Source of the DNA: an uncultured Bacteroides sp.
GTDB taxonomy: Bacteria > Bacteroidota > Bacteroidia > Bacteroidales > Bacteroidaceae
Length of the DNA stretch: 24,217 nt
Reading direction: 5' to 3'
NCBI RefSeq assembly: GCF_910586915.1
Contig: NZ_CAJULN010000038.1
Coordinates: forward strand, 1 to 24,217
Below, one piece after another: positions 1-6,964 of this stretch. The first letter of the stretch is position 1. Every line of letters begins with the position of its first letter. Below the pieces are notes generated by a model that saw nothing but the letters and a program-made list of their open reading frames with translations, was not told where the DNA came from and did no database searches. Position numbers and translations under genes: made by a program.

Positions 1-3
1 ATG

Positions 4-78
4 TGGGCGTTGACGGATTCGAACCGCCGACCCTCTGCTTGTAAGGCAGATGCTCTGAACCAGCTGAGCTAAACGCCC
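4..78 (-). tRNA. tRNA-Val (anticodon UAC)
   Basis: Read on the minus strand this folds into a full cloverleaf. The 7-bp acceptor arms are GGGCGTT and AACGCCC with discriminator A at position 4. The D arm contains AGCTCAG...CTGGTTCAGAGC. The anticodon arm is TCTGC-CTTACAA-GCAGA, giving anticodon TAC for valine GUA codons. The T arm has the invariant GTTCGAATC. CCA is not encoded; the genomic bases after the discriminator are CAT. A near-perfect Bacteroides promoter lies about 25 bases upstream. The window ends just beyond the tRNA, so further tRNAs in the same transcript cannot be excluded. Confidence 0.97.
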
Positions 79-103
79 TTACACTTCCGTTTCAAAAGCG
101 ATG

Positions 104-134
104 CAAAGGTACGGCTTTTTTTGAAACCTGCAAA
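104..134 (-). promoter_or_regulatory. Bacteroides-type promoter of tRNA-Val
   Basis: On the minus strand, TTTG (134-131), 19 bases, then TACCTTTG (111-104). This matches the primary sigma factor consensus TTTG-N19-TAnnTTTG known for Bacteroides. It lies 25 bases upstream of the mature tRNA 5' end, the right place for a short precursor leader. Confidence 0.85.
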
Positions 135-259
135 TCTTTTCCGAATTATTTTTTAATAAATTTTTCACCAAACGCACAAACATACTGATTATCAACAAAT
201 AACAAGAAAAACTTTTTTTTCGTCCTTTTTGCACCTTCTTCGCCACTTCACCCCAAACC

Positions 260-1033
260 TTATATATCTCCACCATTCGTAAACACAAAATTCTTTTCGT
301 CAGACAGGGATTCGTTGAATAAAAATCCTTCCCAGGAGAAATTTTTCAGCGTTTCGGGGTTCTCAATTCTGTTCTTTAAGATGAAACGTGCCATTTCACC
401 ACGCGACATTTTCAGGTAAACAACGACCGAAGTCCACTTTCCATGCTTCCATACCCGGAACTCGGGGGTGACGACACGCACTTCTTTCTCCACCCGCCGC
501 CAGTCGAACAGGTTTTTCATTTCATCGCTCGCCAGATTACAAAGTATTCCACCCGCCTTCTTTATATCTTCAATGAATAGCTCCGTCAGACGGGTCTGCC
601 AATAGGCAAACAGAGTCTGGTTGCCGCATTCGGGCAAAACGACATCGCCTTCGAGGCGGTAAGGGCGGATAACGTCGAGAGGTCTCAACAACCCGTAACA
701 GAAAGAGGTGAGCCGCAGATGTTGCTGCGCATATTCGAAATCTTCGGAAGAGAAGTCTTTTGCGTTCAACCGCTTGAACACGATTCCGGTATAGGCCAGC
801 AGGGCGGGAAGTTGGGGCGTGCCTTCCGCATGGAAGGACTGATAGCGCTTGTAATTCTCGACGGCTATTTTAGGACTTACGCGCAAGAGACGTTCCAGTT
901 CGCCGACCGTCATCTGCGACATCTGCAAAGCTATCGCAGAGGCTTCGCTTTGGAAACGCGGCTTTGTCTTCAAAGGTACGCCCACCTTCGAAAGTTCACT
1001 CATTGTCTTGGCACAGGATAGAAGTACTAACAT
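260..1033 (-). CDS. yaaA: YaaA/DUF328 (UPF0246) family peroxide stress protein
   Basis: 257 aa, cytosolic. The start ATG at 1033 gives MLVLLSCAKTM, matching the family N-terminus (E. coli YaaA begins MLILISPAKTL). The frame stays open upstream to 1108, but that extension would run through the promoter. Family motifs are visible: a FEYAQQHLR...YGLLRPLDVIRPYRLE block in the middle, a later LASDE, then SRGEMARFILKNRI and a GFLFNESLS-like segment near the C-terminus. Length equals the family norm. In E. coli, YaaA lowers intracellular free iron and protects DNA and proteins under peroxide stress; the same role is inferred here. It is transcribed alone, divergently from the GH20 gene, with a -7-like box just upstream. 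I see no clear intrinsic terminator after the stop codon. Confidence 0.9.
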   Translation of the reverse strand: MLVLLSCAKTMSELSKVGVPLKTKPRFQSEASAIALQMSQMTVGELERLLRVSPKIAVENYKRYQSFHAEGTPQLPALLAYTGIVFKRLNAKDFSSEDFEYAQQHLRLTSFCYGLLRPLDVIRPYRLEGDVVLPECGNQTLFAYWQTRLTELFIEDIKKAGGILCNLASDEMKNLFDWRRVEKEVRVVTPEFRVWKHGKWTSVVVYLKMSRGEMARFILKNRIENPETLKNFSWEGFLFNESLSDEKNFVFTNGGDI

Positions 1034-1064
1034 GATTAAATCTGCTTTTACCTTGTTTATATGA

Positions 1065-1072
1065 CAAAAATA
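1065..1072 (-). promoter_or_regulatory. putative -7 element of yaaA
   Basis: On the minus strand TATTTTTG fits TAnnTTTG and lies about 30 bases upstream of the chosen ATG. No convincing -33 element is seen at 19-21 bases, so this is a half-site assignment. It supports the ATG at 1033 over the upstream one at 1108. Confidence 0.4.
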
Positions 1073-1172
1073 TGAAATAAATCGCATCGCGCGCTTACAG
1101 ATAGCCAAATTATCCTTACTTTCACCGCATAATTAACTATAATAATTTATTAACAACCCAAAAAACACCTTT

Positions 1173-3158
1173 ATGACACACACACTGAACACCTTGAAAG
1201 TGTTAGGCCTGTTGGCTATCTTTTGCCTGACAGGAAGCATGACACGCGCGGCCGTCAATCCGAAGCCGTTCGTCATCCCCGAGCTGAAACAATGGACGGG
1301 AAAAGAGGGCAGCTTCGTCCCGGGAGCGGAAACGCGCATCGTATGCCCCTCCTCCCACCCCGAAGTGCTGCGGATAGCCCGTATGCTTGCCGAAGATTAC
1401 CGGCAGATGTTCGGCAAGACACTGGACGTAGCGGAAGGCAAAGCCAAAGCCGGCGACTTCGTCCTGTCGCTCGCTGCCGACAAGAAGTTGGGCGAAGAAG
1501 GCTACTCCATCAAAATAGCCGACCGGGTGACGCTCTCGTCTCCCACCCCCACCGGGCTCTATTGGAGCACGCGTACCCTGTTGCAAATGGCGGAGCAGAC
1601 TGCCGACCATCAACTGCCCAAAGGAACTGTGCGGGATTATCCCGACTATCCCATCCGCGGATTCATGATAGACTGCGGACGGAAGTTCATCCCGATGCCT
1701 TACCTGCAAGACTTGGTGAAAATCATGGCTTACTACAAGATGAACGCCTTGCAGGTGCACCTCAACGACAACGGATTCAAGCAGTTTTTCGGTCACGACT
1801 GGGACAAGACGTATGCCGCCTTCCGCCTGGAGTCGGATACTTACCCCGGACTGGCTGCCCGCGACGGCTTTTACACCAAGAAGGAGTTCGTCGACTTCCA
1901 GCACCAGGCGGCAGCTCAGTTTGTAGAAATCATACCGGAGATAGACATCCCCGCCCACTCGCTCGCCTTTGCTCACTACAAACCGGAAATCGGCAGCAAG
2001 GAGTATGGTATGGACCATCTCGACCTCTTCAAACCGGAGACGTATGAATTTGCCGACGCCTTGTTCAAGGAGTATCTCGAGGGAGAGAATCCCGTATTCG
2101 TAGGCAAGCGCGTGCACATCGGCACGGACGAATATTCGAACGCCAAGAAAGACGTGGTAGAGAAGTTCCGCGAGTTTACCGACCACTATATCCGCTTTGT
2201 CGAGAGTTTCGGCAAGCAGGCAATGGTGTGGGGTGCACTCACGCACGCCAAAGGCGAAACGCCCGTGAAGTCGGAGAACGTCATCATGAACGCCTGGTAC
2301 AACGGATATGCCGACCCTGAAACGATGATTAAAGAGGGTTACCGCCTCATCAGTATCCCCGACGGTATGGTCTACCTCGTGCCGGCAGCCGGATATTACT
2401 ACGATTACCTCAACGAAACTTTCCTATATAATAAATGGACACCGGCGCACATCGGCAAGGCTGTGTTTGAAGAGCAACACCCTGCCATCCTCGGCGGTAT
2501 GTTTGCCGTATGGAACGACCATGTGGGCAACGGGATTTCCGTGAAAGATATCCACCACCGCGTATTCCCCGCCCTGCAAACACTCGCCGTGAAGATGTGG
2601 ACGGGCGTCCATACGAGCCTGCCCTACGAAGCATACAACGAAAAGCGTGCCGCCATCAGCGAAGCACCGGGTGTCAACCAGATGGGAAGAATCGGCAAAA
2701 GTCCCGCGTTGGTGTACGAACGCGCCACGGTTGCCCCCGGCAGCACGTCCGACCATCCGGAAATCGGCTACAACTATACGGTGAGCTTTGACATCACCGG
2801 AGCCGACGAGAAGAACGGAACCGAACTGTTCCGCTCGGCAAATGCTGTCTTTTACCTGACAGACCCGATTCGCGGTATGATGGGATTTGCACGCGACGGT
2901 TATCTGAACACCTTCCCCTACAAGGTGAATCCGGGAGAGAAGGCAACGGTTCAGATAGAAGGAGACAACCGAAGCACTACGCTCAAGGTGAACGGAAAGG
3001 TAATTGAGAAGATGGATATACAGAAAATCTACTTCAACGCCGGAAAAGATTCTATCAACTATGTGCGTACATTGGTCTTCCCGTTGGAAAAAGCGGGCGA
3101 TTTCAACAGCCGGATAGAGAACTTGAAGGTATATAACTACTGTGTAAGCCAGCAATAA
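1173..3158 (+). CDS. secreted GH20 family beta-N-acetylhexosaminidase with C-terminal lectin-like domain
   Basis: 661 aa. A Sec signal peptide (about residues 1-26, ending TRA-A) sends it to the periplasm or cell surface. Residues 35-150 look like the GH20 N-terminal alpha/beta domain (ends with GLYWSTRTLLQM). About 158-480 is the TIM barrel: PIRGFMIDCGRKF, LQVHLNDN, EIIPEIDIPAH, VHIGTDE, then aromatic subsite residues in MVWGALTH and FAVWNDH. D319-E320 are the expected catalytic pair for substrate-assisted hydrolysis of terminal GlcNAc/GalNAc. Residues about 500-661 form a beta-rich segment like the concanavalin-A/LamG-type domains seen on Bacteroides GH20s. The usual HxGGDE reads HIGTDE and the usual H-x-T/N-D-D/Q reads HLNDN, so this is a divergent GH20 subgroup. 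It is monocistronic, with its own terminator and no adjacent SusC/D. The probable source of substrate is host N- or O-glycans or glycosaminoglycan fragments; that part is inference. Confidence 0.93.
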   Translation: MTHTLNTLKVLGLLAIFCLTGSMTRAAVNPKPFVIPELKQWTGKEGSFVPGAETRIVCPSSHPEVLRIARMLAEDYRQMFGKTLDVAEGKAKAGDFVLSLAADKKLGEEGYSIKIADRVTLSSPTPTGLYWSTRTLLQMAEQTADHQLPKGTVRDYPDYPIRGFMIDCGRKFIPMPYLQDLVKIMAYYKMNALQVHLNDNGFKQFFGHDWDKTYAAFRLESDTYPGLAARDGFYTKKEFVDFQHQAAAQFVEIIPEIDIPAHSLAFAHYKPEIGSKEYGMDHLDLFKPETYEFADALFKEYLEGENPVFVGKRVHIGTDEYSNAKKDVVEKFREFTDHYIRFVESFGKQAMVWGALTHAKGETPVKSENVIMNAWYNGYADPETMIKEGYRLISIPDGMVYLVPAAGYYYDYLNETFLYNKWTPAHIGKAVFEEQHPAILGGMFAVWNDHVGNGISVKDIHHRVFPALQTLAVKMWTGVHTSLPYEAYNEKRAAISEAPGVNQMGRIGKSPALVYERATVAPGSTSDHPEIGYNYTVSFDITGADEKNGTELFRSANAVFYLTDPIRGMMGFARDGYLNTFPYKVNPGEKATVQIEGDNRSTTLKVNGKVIEKMDIQKIYFNAGKDSINYVRTLVFPLEKAGDFNSRIENLKVYNYCVSQQ

Positions 3159-3267
3159 AGCAGTGGAAACAACCGTATCAAGCAATGGAAACGCTCGTGT
3201 CAAGCGGTGGAAACGCCCGTGTCAAGCGGTGGAAACACTCGTATCAAGCGGTAGAAACAACCACAAC
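3158..3267 (+). repeat. 22-bp tandem repeat, five copies, in the 3' UTR of the GH20 gene
   Basis: Five consecutive 22-base units start at 3158, 3180, 3202, 3224 and 3246. Each begins AAGC, followed by a variable pair, then (T/A)GGAAAC, three variable bases, C, and ends GT(A/G)TC in copies 1-4; copy 5 reads TAGAAAC and ends ACAAC. The array begins on the last base of the GH20 stop codon and ends about 40 bases before the terminator, so it should be transcribed as 3' UTR. The period is not a multiple of three and stops occur, so it does not encode a repeat peptide. Confidence 0.92.
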
Positions 3268-3300
3268 ACCCGTTACTTGAAAGCAACTTAACCATACGGT

Positions 3301-3350
3301 AAAAAAAGAACTCCCTTTTCGGGCCATCCGAAAAGGGAGTTTCTTTTATC
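3301..3350. terminator. bidirectional intrinsic terminator between the GH20 gene and carB
   Basis: A perfect 14-bp stem, AACTCCCTTTTCGG (3309-3322) with its complement (3328-3341), and a 5-base loop. It is followed by TTCTTTTAT on the plus strand and, on the minus strand, by the run of T complementary to A3301-3307. The two flanking genes converge, so it can serve both. Confidence 0.92.
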
Positions 3351-3372
3351 TGAAATACGCTACCGAGCGATT

Positions 3373-6300
3373 TTATTTGTATTCCTGCCAGCTCTTAATC
3401 TGGATGTCGCTCTGTTTCAGTTCGCAGAACGCTTCGATAAAGGCTCCTGCCAGGCGCGCATTGGTAATCAACGGAATGTTATGGTCGATTGCACCGCGAC
3501 GGATACGGTAACCGTTCGTCAGTTCGCGTTTGGTGTGATTCTTCGGAATGTTGACAATGAGGTCGAACTTATGGTCGGCAATCATCGTCATCACGTTGTT
3601 CTCCGCATCCGGTTTCTCATCCGGCCAGTACACCGGAGTAGTCTCTACGCCGTGCGCATTGAGGAAGGCAGCCGTTCCTGCTGTAGCATACACCTTGTAT
3701 CCCTTAGCAAACAACATACGGCTGGCATCCAACAGGTCAACCTTCGACTTCATGGCACCGGAAGAGAACATCACTCCCTTTTCGGGAACCTTGAATCCGG
3801 TAGCAATCATCGCATTGAGCAACGCTTCGGAGAAGTCGTCGCCGATGCATCCCACTTCGCCCGTAGAAGACATATCCACGCCCAACACAGGGTCGGCCTT
3901 GTGCAGACGGGAGAAAGAGAACTGCGAAGCCTTCACACCAATCCAGTCTATATCAAACGCCGACTTGTCCGGACGTGAATACGGAGCATCGAGCATGATG
4001 CGCGTAGCCGTCTCGATGAAGTTGCGTTTCAGCACCTTCGACACAAACGGGAAACTGCGTGAAGCGCGCAAGTTACACTCAATAACCTTCACCTCGTTGT
4101 TGCGAGCCAGGAATTGGATATTAAACGGTCCGGAGATGTTCAGTTCTTTGGCAATCTGACGGCTGATTTTCTTGATGCGGCGTGCCGTTGCAAAGTAAAT
4201 CTTCTGTGCGGGGAACACCAAAGTAGCGTCGCCGGAGTGAACGCCGGCAAACTCTACGTGCTCGGAGATGGCATACTCTACCACCTCACCGTTCTGCGCC
4301 ACGGCGTCGAACTCGATTTCCTTCGTGTTCTCAAGGAACTGGGAAACAACCACCGGATACTCTTTCGACACTTCGGCAGCCATCTTCAGGAAGTTGGCAA
4401 GTTCTTCATCGTCGTAGCAGACGTTCATCGCAGCGCCCGAAAGCACGTAAGAAGGACGAACCAAGACGGGGTAACCTACTTTGTCGACAAAGCTTTTCAC
4501 ATCTTCAAGGCTGGTGAGCTCCTGCCAAGCCGGCTGGTCGATACCCAACTGGTCGAGCATAGCGGAGAACTTGTTGCGGTTTTCGGCACGGTCGATGGAT
4601 ATCGGCGAAGTACCCAACACGGGAACCGACTGGCGGTAGAGTTTCATCGCCAGGTTGTTCGGAATCTGTCCGCCCACGGAGACGATAACGCCGCGCGGCT
4701 GTTCGAGGTCGATAACGTCGAGCACACGTTCGAAGGAGAGCTCATCGAAGTAGAGACGGTCGCACATATCATAGTCGGTAGATACCGTTTCGGGGTTGTA
4801 GTTAATCATGATGGACTTGTAACCCAACTTACGGGCAGTCTGCACGGCATTCACCGAACACCAGTCAAATTCCACCGAGCTACCGATGCGGTATGCACCC
4901 GAACCGAGCACAACCACGGATTTCTCGTTCTTGTAATAGTTGATGTCGTAACCCTCTACGGCATACGTCATATACAGATAGTTGGTCAGCTCCGGATGTT
5001 CGGAAGCTACCGTATTGATGCGCTTCACTGCCGGAAGGATACCCAATGCTTTACGATGTGCGCGTACGGCAAGGTTTTCCTTCTCCATGTTGCCTTCCGG
5101 ATTGAGTACGAAACGTGCTATCTGGAAGTCGGAGAAGCCCAGCACTTTGGCTTCGCGCATCACATCGGCGGGGATATCCTCTACCTTATTATAAGTAGAC
5201 AGTTTGGCTTTGTAGTCGACAATGTTTTTCAGTTTGCCGAGGAACCAGGGGTCAATCTTCGTCAACTCATGGATACGCTCGATGGTATATCCTTCTTCCA
5301 ACGCTTGTGCGATGGCAAACACGCGCAAGTCGGTGGGGCAGGACAGTTCCTTGTCGAGATTGTCGAAGTGCACACCGTCGTTGCCGACAAAGCCGTGCAT
5401 ACCCTGACCAATCATACGAAGTCCCTTCTGGATGATTTCTTCGAACGAACGGCCGATAGACATGATTTCGCCCACCGACTTCATGCTCGAACCAATCTCG
5501 CGCGAAACGCCTGCAAACTTCGTCAGGTCCCAACGGGGAATCTTGCAGATATAGTAGTCGAGTTGCGGGGCGACATACGCAGAGTTGGGTGTTCCCATCT
5601 CGCCAATCTGGTCGAGCGAGTAGCCCAAAGCAATCTTGGCGGCAACGAAAGCCAGCGGATAACCGGTAGCTTTGGAAGCCAACGCGGAAGAACGGCTCAA
5701 GCGTGCGTTTACCTCAATCACGCGGTAGTCGTCCGTTTCGGAATTGAACGCATACTGGATGTTACACTCGCCCACGATACCCAAGTGGCGGATGCACTTC
5801 GTAGAGAGTTCCTGCAACATGGTCAGCTCTTTCTCGTCGAGCGAGCAAGTGGGGGCAACTACAATTGACTCTCCCGTATGGATACCCAACGGGTCGAAGT
5901 TTTCCATGCTTGCCACCGTGAAGCAGTGGTCGTTGGCATCGCGGATTACCTCAAACTCGATTTCCTTCCATCCCTTCAGCGACTCTTCTACGAGGATTTG
6001 CTTGGAGAAGGTGAACGAGCTTTCGGCCAACTTCACAAATTCTTCTTCGTTCGTGCAGATACCGCTACCGAGGCCACCCAACGCATAAGCCGAACGTACC
6101 ATCACCGGGAAACCGATTTTACGGGCAGCCGCAATGGCATCTTCCATGCTTTCCACCGCTTGGCTTACCGGCGTCTTCATCTGTATCTCGTCCAGCTTCT
6201 TCACAAACAGGTCGCGGTCTTCCGTGTACATGATTGCCTCTACCGAAGTACCGAGTACCTTCACGCCATATTTATCAAGGATACCTTTCGTATAAAGCTC

Positions 6301-6594
6301 CGCACCGCAGTTCAGCGCCGTCTGTCCGCCAAACGCAAGGAGAATACCTTCGGGACGCTCTTTCTTGATAATCTCTTCTACGAAATAAGTATTTACGGGA
6401 AGGAAATACACTTTATCGGCGATACCTTCAGAAGTCTGAATGGTCGCGATGTTCGGGTTTACCAATACTGAACTGATACCTTCTTCTTTCAAAGCCTTCA
6501 GCGCTTGCGAGCCTGAGTAGTCGAACTCTCCGGCTTGTCCGATTTTGAGTGCTCCAGAACCCAAAACGAGAACTTTCTTGATTTCCTTTTCCAT
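3373..6594 (-). CDS. carB: carbamoyl-phosphate synthase large (synthetase) subunit, CAD/CPS1-like
   Basis: 1073 aa, the standard CarB length. It makes carbamoyl phosphate from bicarbonate, ammonia and two ATP for pyrimidines and arginine; the glutamine amidotransferase partner CarA must come from elsewhere, since none is adjacent. Two homologous ATP-grasp halves are clear. The first (about 1-400) has VLGSGALKIGQAGEFDYSG, ALGGLGSG, SLKGWKEIEFEV and NARLSRSSALASK. The second (about 555-935) has VVLGSGAYRIGSSVEFDWC, PSYVLSGAAMNV and ECNLRASRSFPFVSK. About 935-1073 is the MGS-like allosteric domain. Many diagnostic segments match the eukaryotic CAD/CPS1 synthetase rather than E. coli CarB, for example INYNPETVSTDYDMCDRLYF and NIATIQTSEGIADKVYFLPV. 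It is monocistronic, ends at a bidirectional terminator, and is preceded by a long leader with an attenuator-like structure. Confidence 0.97.
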   Translation of the reverse strand: MEKEIKKVLVLGSGALKIGQAGEFDYSGSQALKALKEEGISSVLVNPNIATIQTSEGIADKVYFLPVNTYFVEEIIKKERPEGILLAFGGQTALNCGAELYTKGILDKYGVKVLGTSVEAIMYTEDRDLFVKKLDEIQMKTPVSQAVESMEDAIAAARKIGFPVMVRSAYALGGLGSGICTNEEEFVKLAESSFTFSKQILVEESLKGWKEIEFEVIRDANDHCFTVASMENFDPLGIHTGESIVVAPTCSLDEKELTMLQELSTKCIRHLGIVGECNIQYAFNSETDDYRVIEVNARLSRSSALASKATGYPLAFVAAKIALGYSLDQIGEMGTPNSAYVAPQLDYYICKIPRWDLTKFAGVSREIGSSMKSVGEIMSIGRSFEEIIQKGLRMIGQGMHGFVGNDGVHFDNLDKELSCPTDLRVFAIAQALEEGYTIERIHELTKIDPWFLGKLKNIVDYKAKLSTYNKVEDIPADVMREAKVLGFSDFQIARFVLNPEGNMEKENLAVRAHRKALGILPAVKRINTVASEHPELTNYLYMTYAVEGYDINYYKNEKSVVVLGSGAYRIGSSVEFDWCSVNAVQTARKLGYKSIMINYNPETVSTDYDMCDRLYFDELSFERVLDVIDLEQPRGVIVSVGGQIPNNLAMKLYRQSVPVLGTSPISIDRAENRNKFSAMLDQLGIDQPAWQELTSLEDVKSFVDKVGYPVLVRPSYVLSGAAMNVCYDDEELANFLKMAAEVSKEYPVVVSQFLENTKEIEFDAVAQNGEVVEYAISEHVEFAGVHSGDATLVFPAQKIYFATARRIKKISRQIAKELNISGPFNIQFLARNNEVKVIECNLRASRSFPFVSKVLKRNFIETATRIMLDAPYSRPDKSAFDIDWIGVKASQFSFSRLHKADPVLGVDMSSTGEVGCIGDDFSEALLNAMIATGFKVPEKGVMFSSGAMKSKVDLLDASRMLFAKGYKVYATAGTAAFLNAHGVETTPVYWPDEKPDAENNVMTMIADHKFDLIVNIPKNHTKRELTNGYRIRRGAIDHNIPLITNARLAGAFIEAFCELKQSDIQIKSWQEYK

Positions 6595-6632
6595 TTCTTT
6601 TGTTATTATAATAGTTGTTTCAAAATTCGTCC

Positions 6633-6675
6633 ATAAAAAAAATGCGTTACCCTCTAAAGAGGATTAACGCATTAC
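6633..6675 (-). terminator. intrinsic terminator in the carB leader (putative attenuator)
   Basis: Read toward carB, the 9-bp stem AATGCGTTA/TAACGCATT (6673-6665 with 6649-6641) encloses an inner CCTCT/AGAGG stem. It is followed directly by eight T (6642-6635). This is a textbook Rho-independent terminator, but it lies about 40 bases upstream of the carB start codon on the same strand, inside the leader. That placement implies regulated read-through. It begins 7 bases after the stop codon of the leader reading frame. Confidence 0.85.
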
Positions 6676-6682
6676 CAAAGAA

Positions 6683-6784
6683 CTAAAATATCGTTTTTTG
6701 GAAAATAGAGAAGAAGCCCGACATTTCCGGGTGAAAAACATCCGAATGCAGATAATACTTACTTCTTATTTCCTGTTGATTCAT
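6683..6784 (-). CDS. putative 33-aa leader peptide of carB
   Basis: ATG at 6784, TAG at 6683, 33 codons: MNQQEIRSKYYLHSDVF, then HPEMSGFFSIFQKTIF. It starts about 15-20 bases after the predicted transcription start and stops 7 bases before the terminator hairpin, so a ribosome at its end would cover the first arm of the hairpin. Codons for the end products are not enriched (a single Arg). The second half is pyrimidine-rich (TTCTTCTCTATTTTCC) and follows a small CCCG/CGGG hairpin, as in the UTP-sensing pyrBI leader of E. coli. No strong Shine-Dalgarno is seen, which is normal in Bacteroides. It is not recognised as any named peptide; the case rests on position and organisation. Confidence 0.45.
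   Translation of the reverse strand: MNQQEIRSKYYLHSDVFHPEMSGFFSIFQKTIF
6716..6732 (-). promoter_or_regulatory. putative transcription pause hairpin in the carB leader
   Basis: On the minus strand CCCG (6731-6728), 7-base loop, CGGG (6720-6717), followed immediately by a pyrimidine-rich run from 6715 to 6699. A short GC hairpin ahead of a U-rich tract is the pause geometry known from the pyrBI leader. The stem is only 4 bp plus a possible G-U pair. Confidence 0.35.
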
Positions 6785-6804
6785 TGTCGTTTTCAAAATT
6801 TATG

Positions 6805-6835
6805 CAAAGAAACGACATATTTTGCACATGACAAA
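6805..6835 (-). promoter_or_regulatory. putative carB promoter
   Basis: On the minus strand TTTG (6835-6832), 19 bases, then TTTCTTTG (6812-6805), one mismatch from TAnnTTTG. It predicts a start near 6798 and a leader of about 200 bases that contains the leader reading frame and attenuator. It is one mismatch weaker than the tRNA and trpS promoters. Confidence 0.55.
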
Positions 6836-6898
6836 AAGAAACCTCTACTTTTTTACCGCCAAGCCCTCCCCGTCGGGGCACTAAAAGCCGTACGAAGT

Positions 6899-6929
6899 GT
6901 TGACAAGTAACAATAAATGCGTATCTTTG
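6899..6929 (+). promoter_or_regulatory. Bacteroides-type promoter of trpS
   Basis: GTTG at 6899-6902, 19 bases, then TATCTTTG at 6922-6929, an essentially perfect match to the Bacteroides -33/-7 consensus. The transcription start should fall near 6936, giving a leader of about 30 bases before the ATG. The divergent carB promoter sits about 65 bases upstream, with nothing else evident between them. Confidence 0.85.
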
Positions 6930-6964
6930 CCACTAAATCCATACATATATTAATATAAGACAAT

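Noticed and set aside
79..288. 69-codon minus-strand frame between yaaA and tRNA-Val
   Set aside because: It overlaps the end of yaaA and runs into the tRNA promoter, with low-complexity Lys/Leu composition and no family resemblance.
3158..3267. CRISPR array
   Set aside because: Units are directly adjacent with no unique spacers, too short for CRISPR repeats, and there are no cas genes; the same applies to the arrays at 8217 and 19388.
4114..5868. 584-codon open frame on the plus strand opposite carB
   Set aside because: It lies wholly antisense to carB, which has unmistakable domain motifs; the translation is rich in His/Arg/Val as expected of a shadow frame and shows no family signature.
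6855..6890. GC-rich CCCC/GGGG hairpin in the carB-trpS intergenic region
   Set aside because: The stem is only 4-5 bp without a T tract, and it lies upstream of both predicted promoters, so it is neither a terminator nor a leader element.
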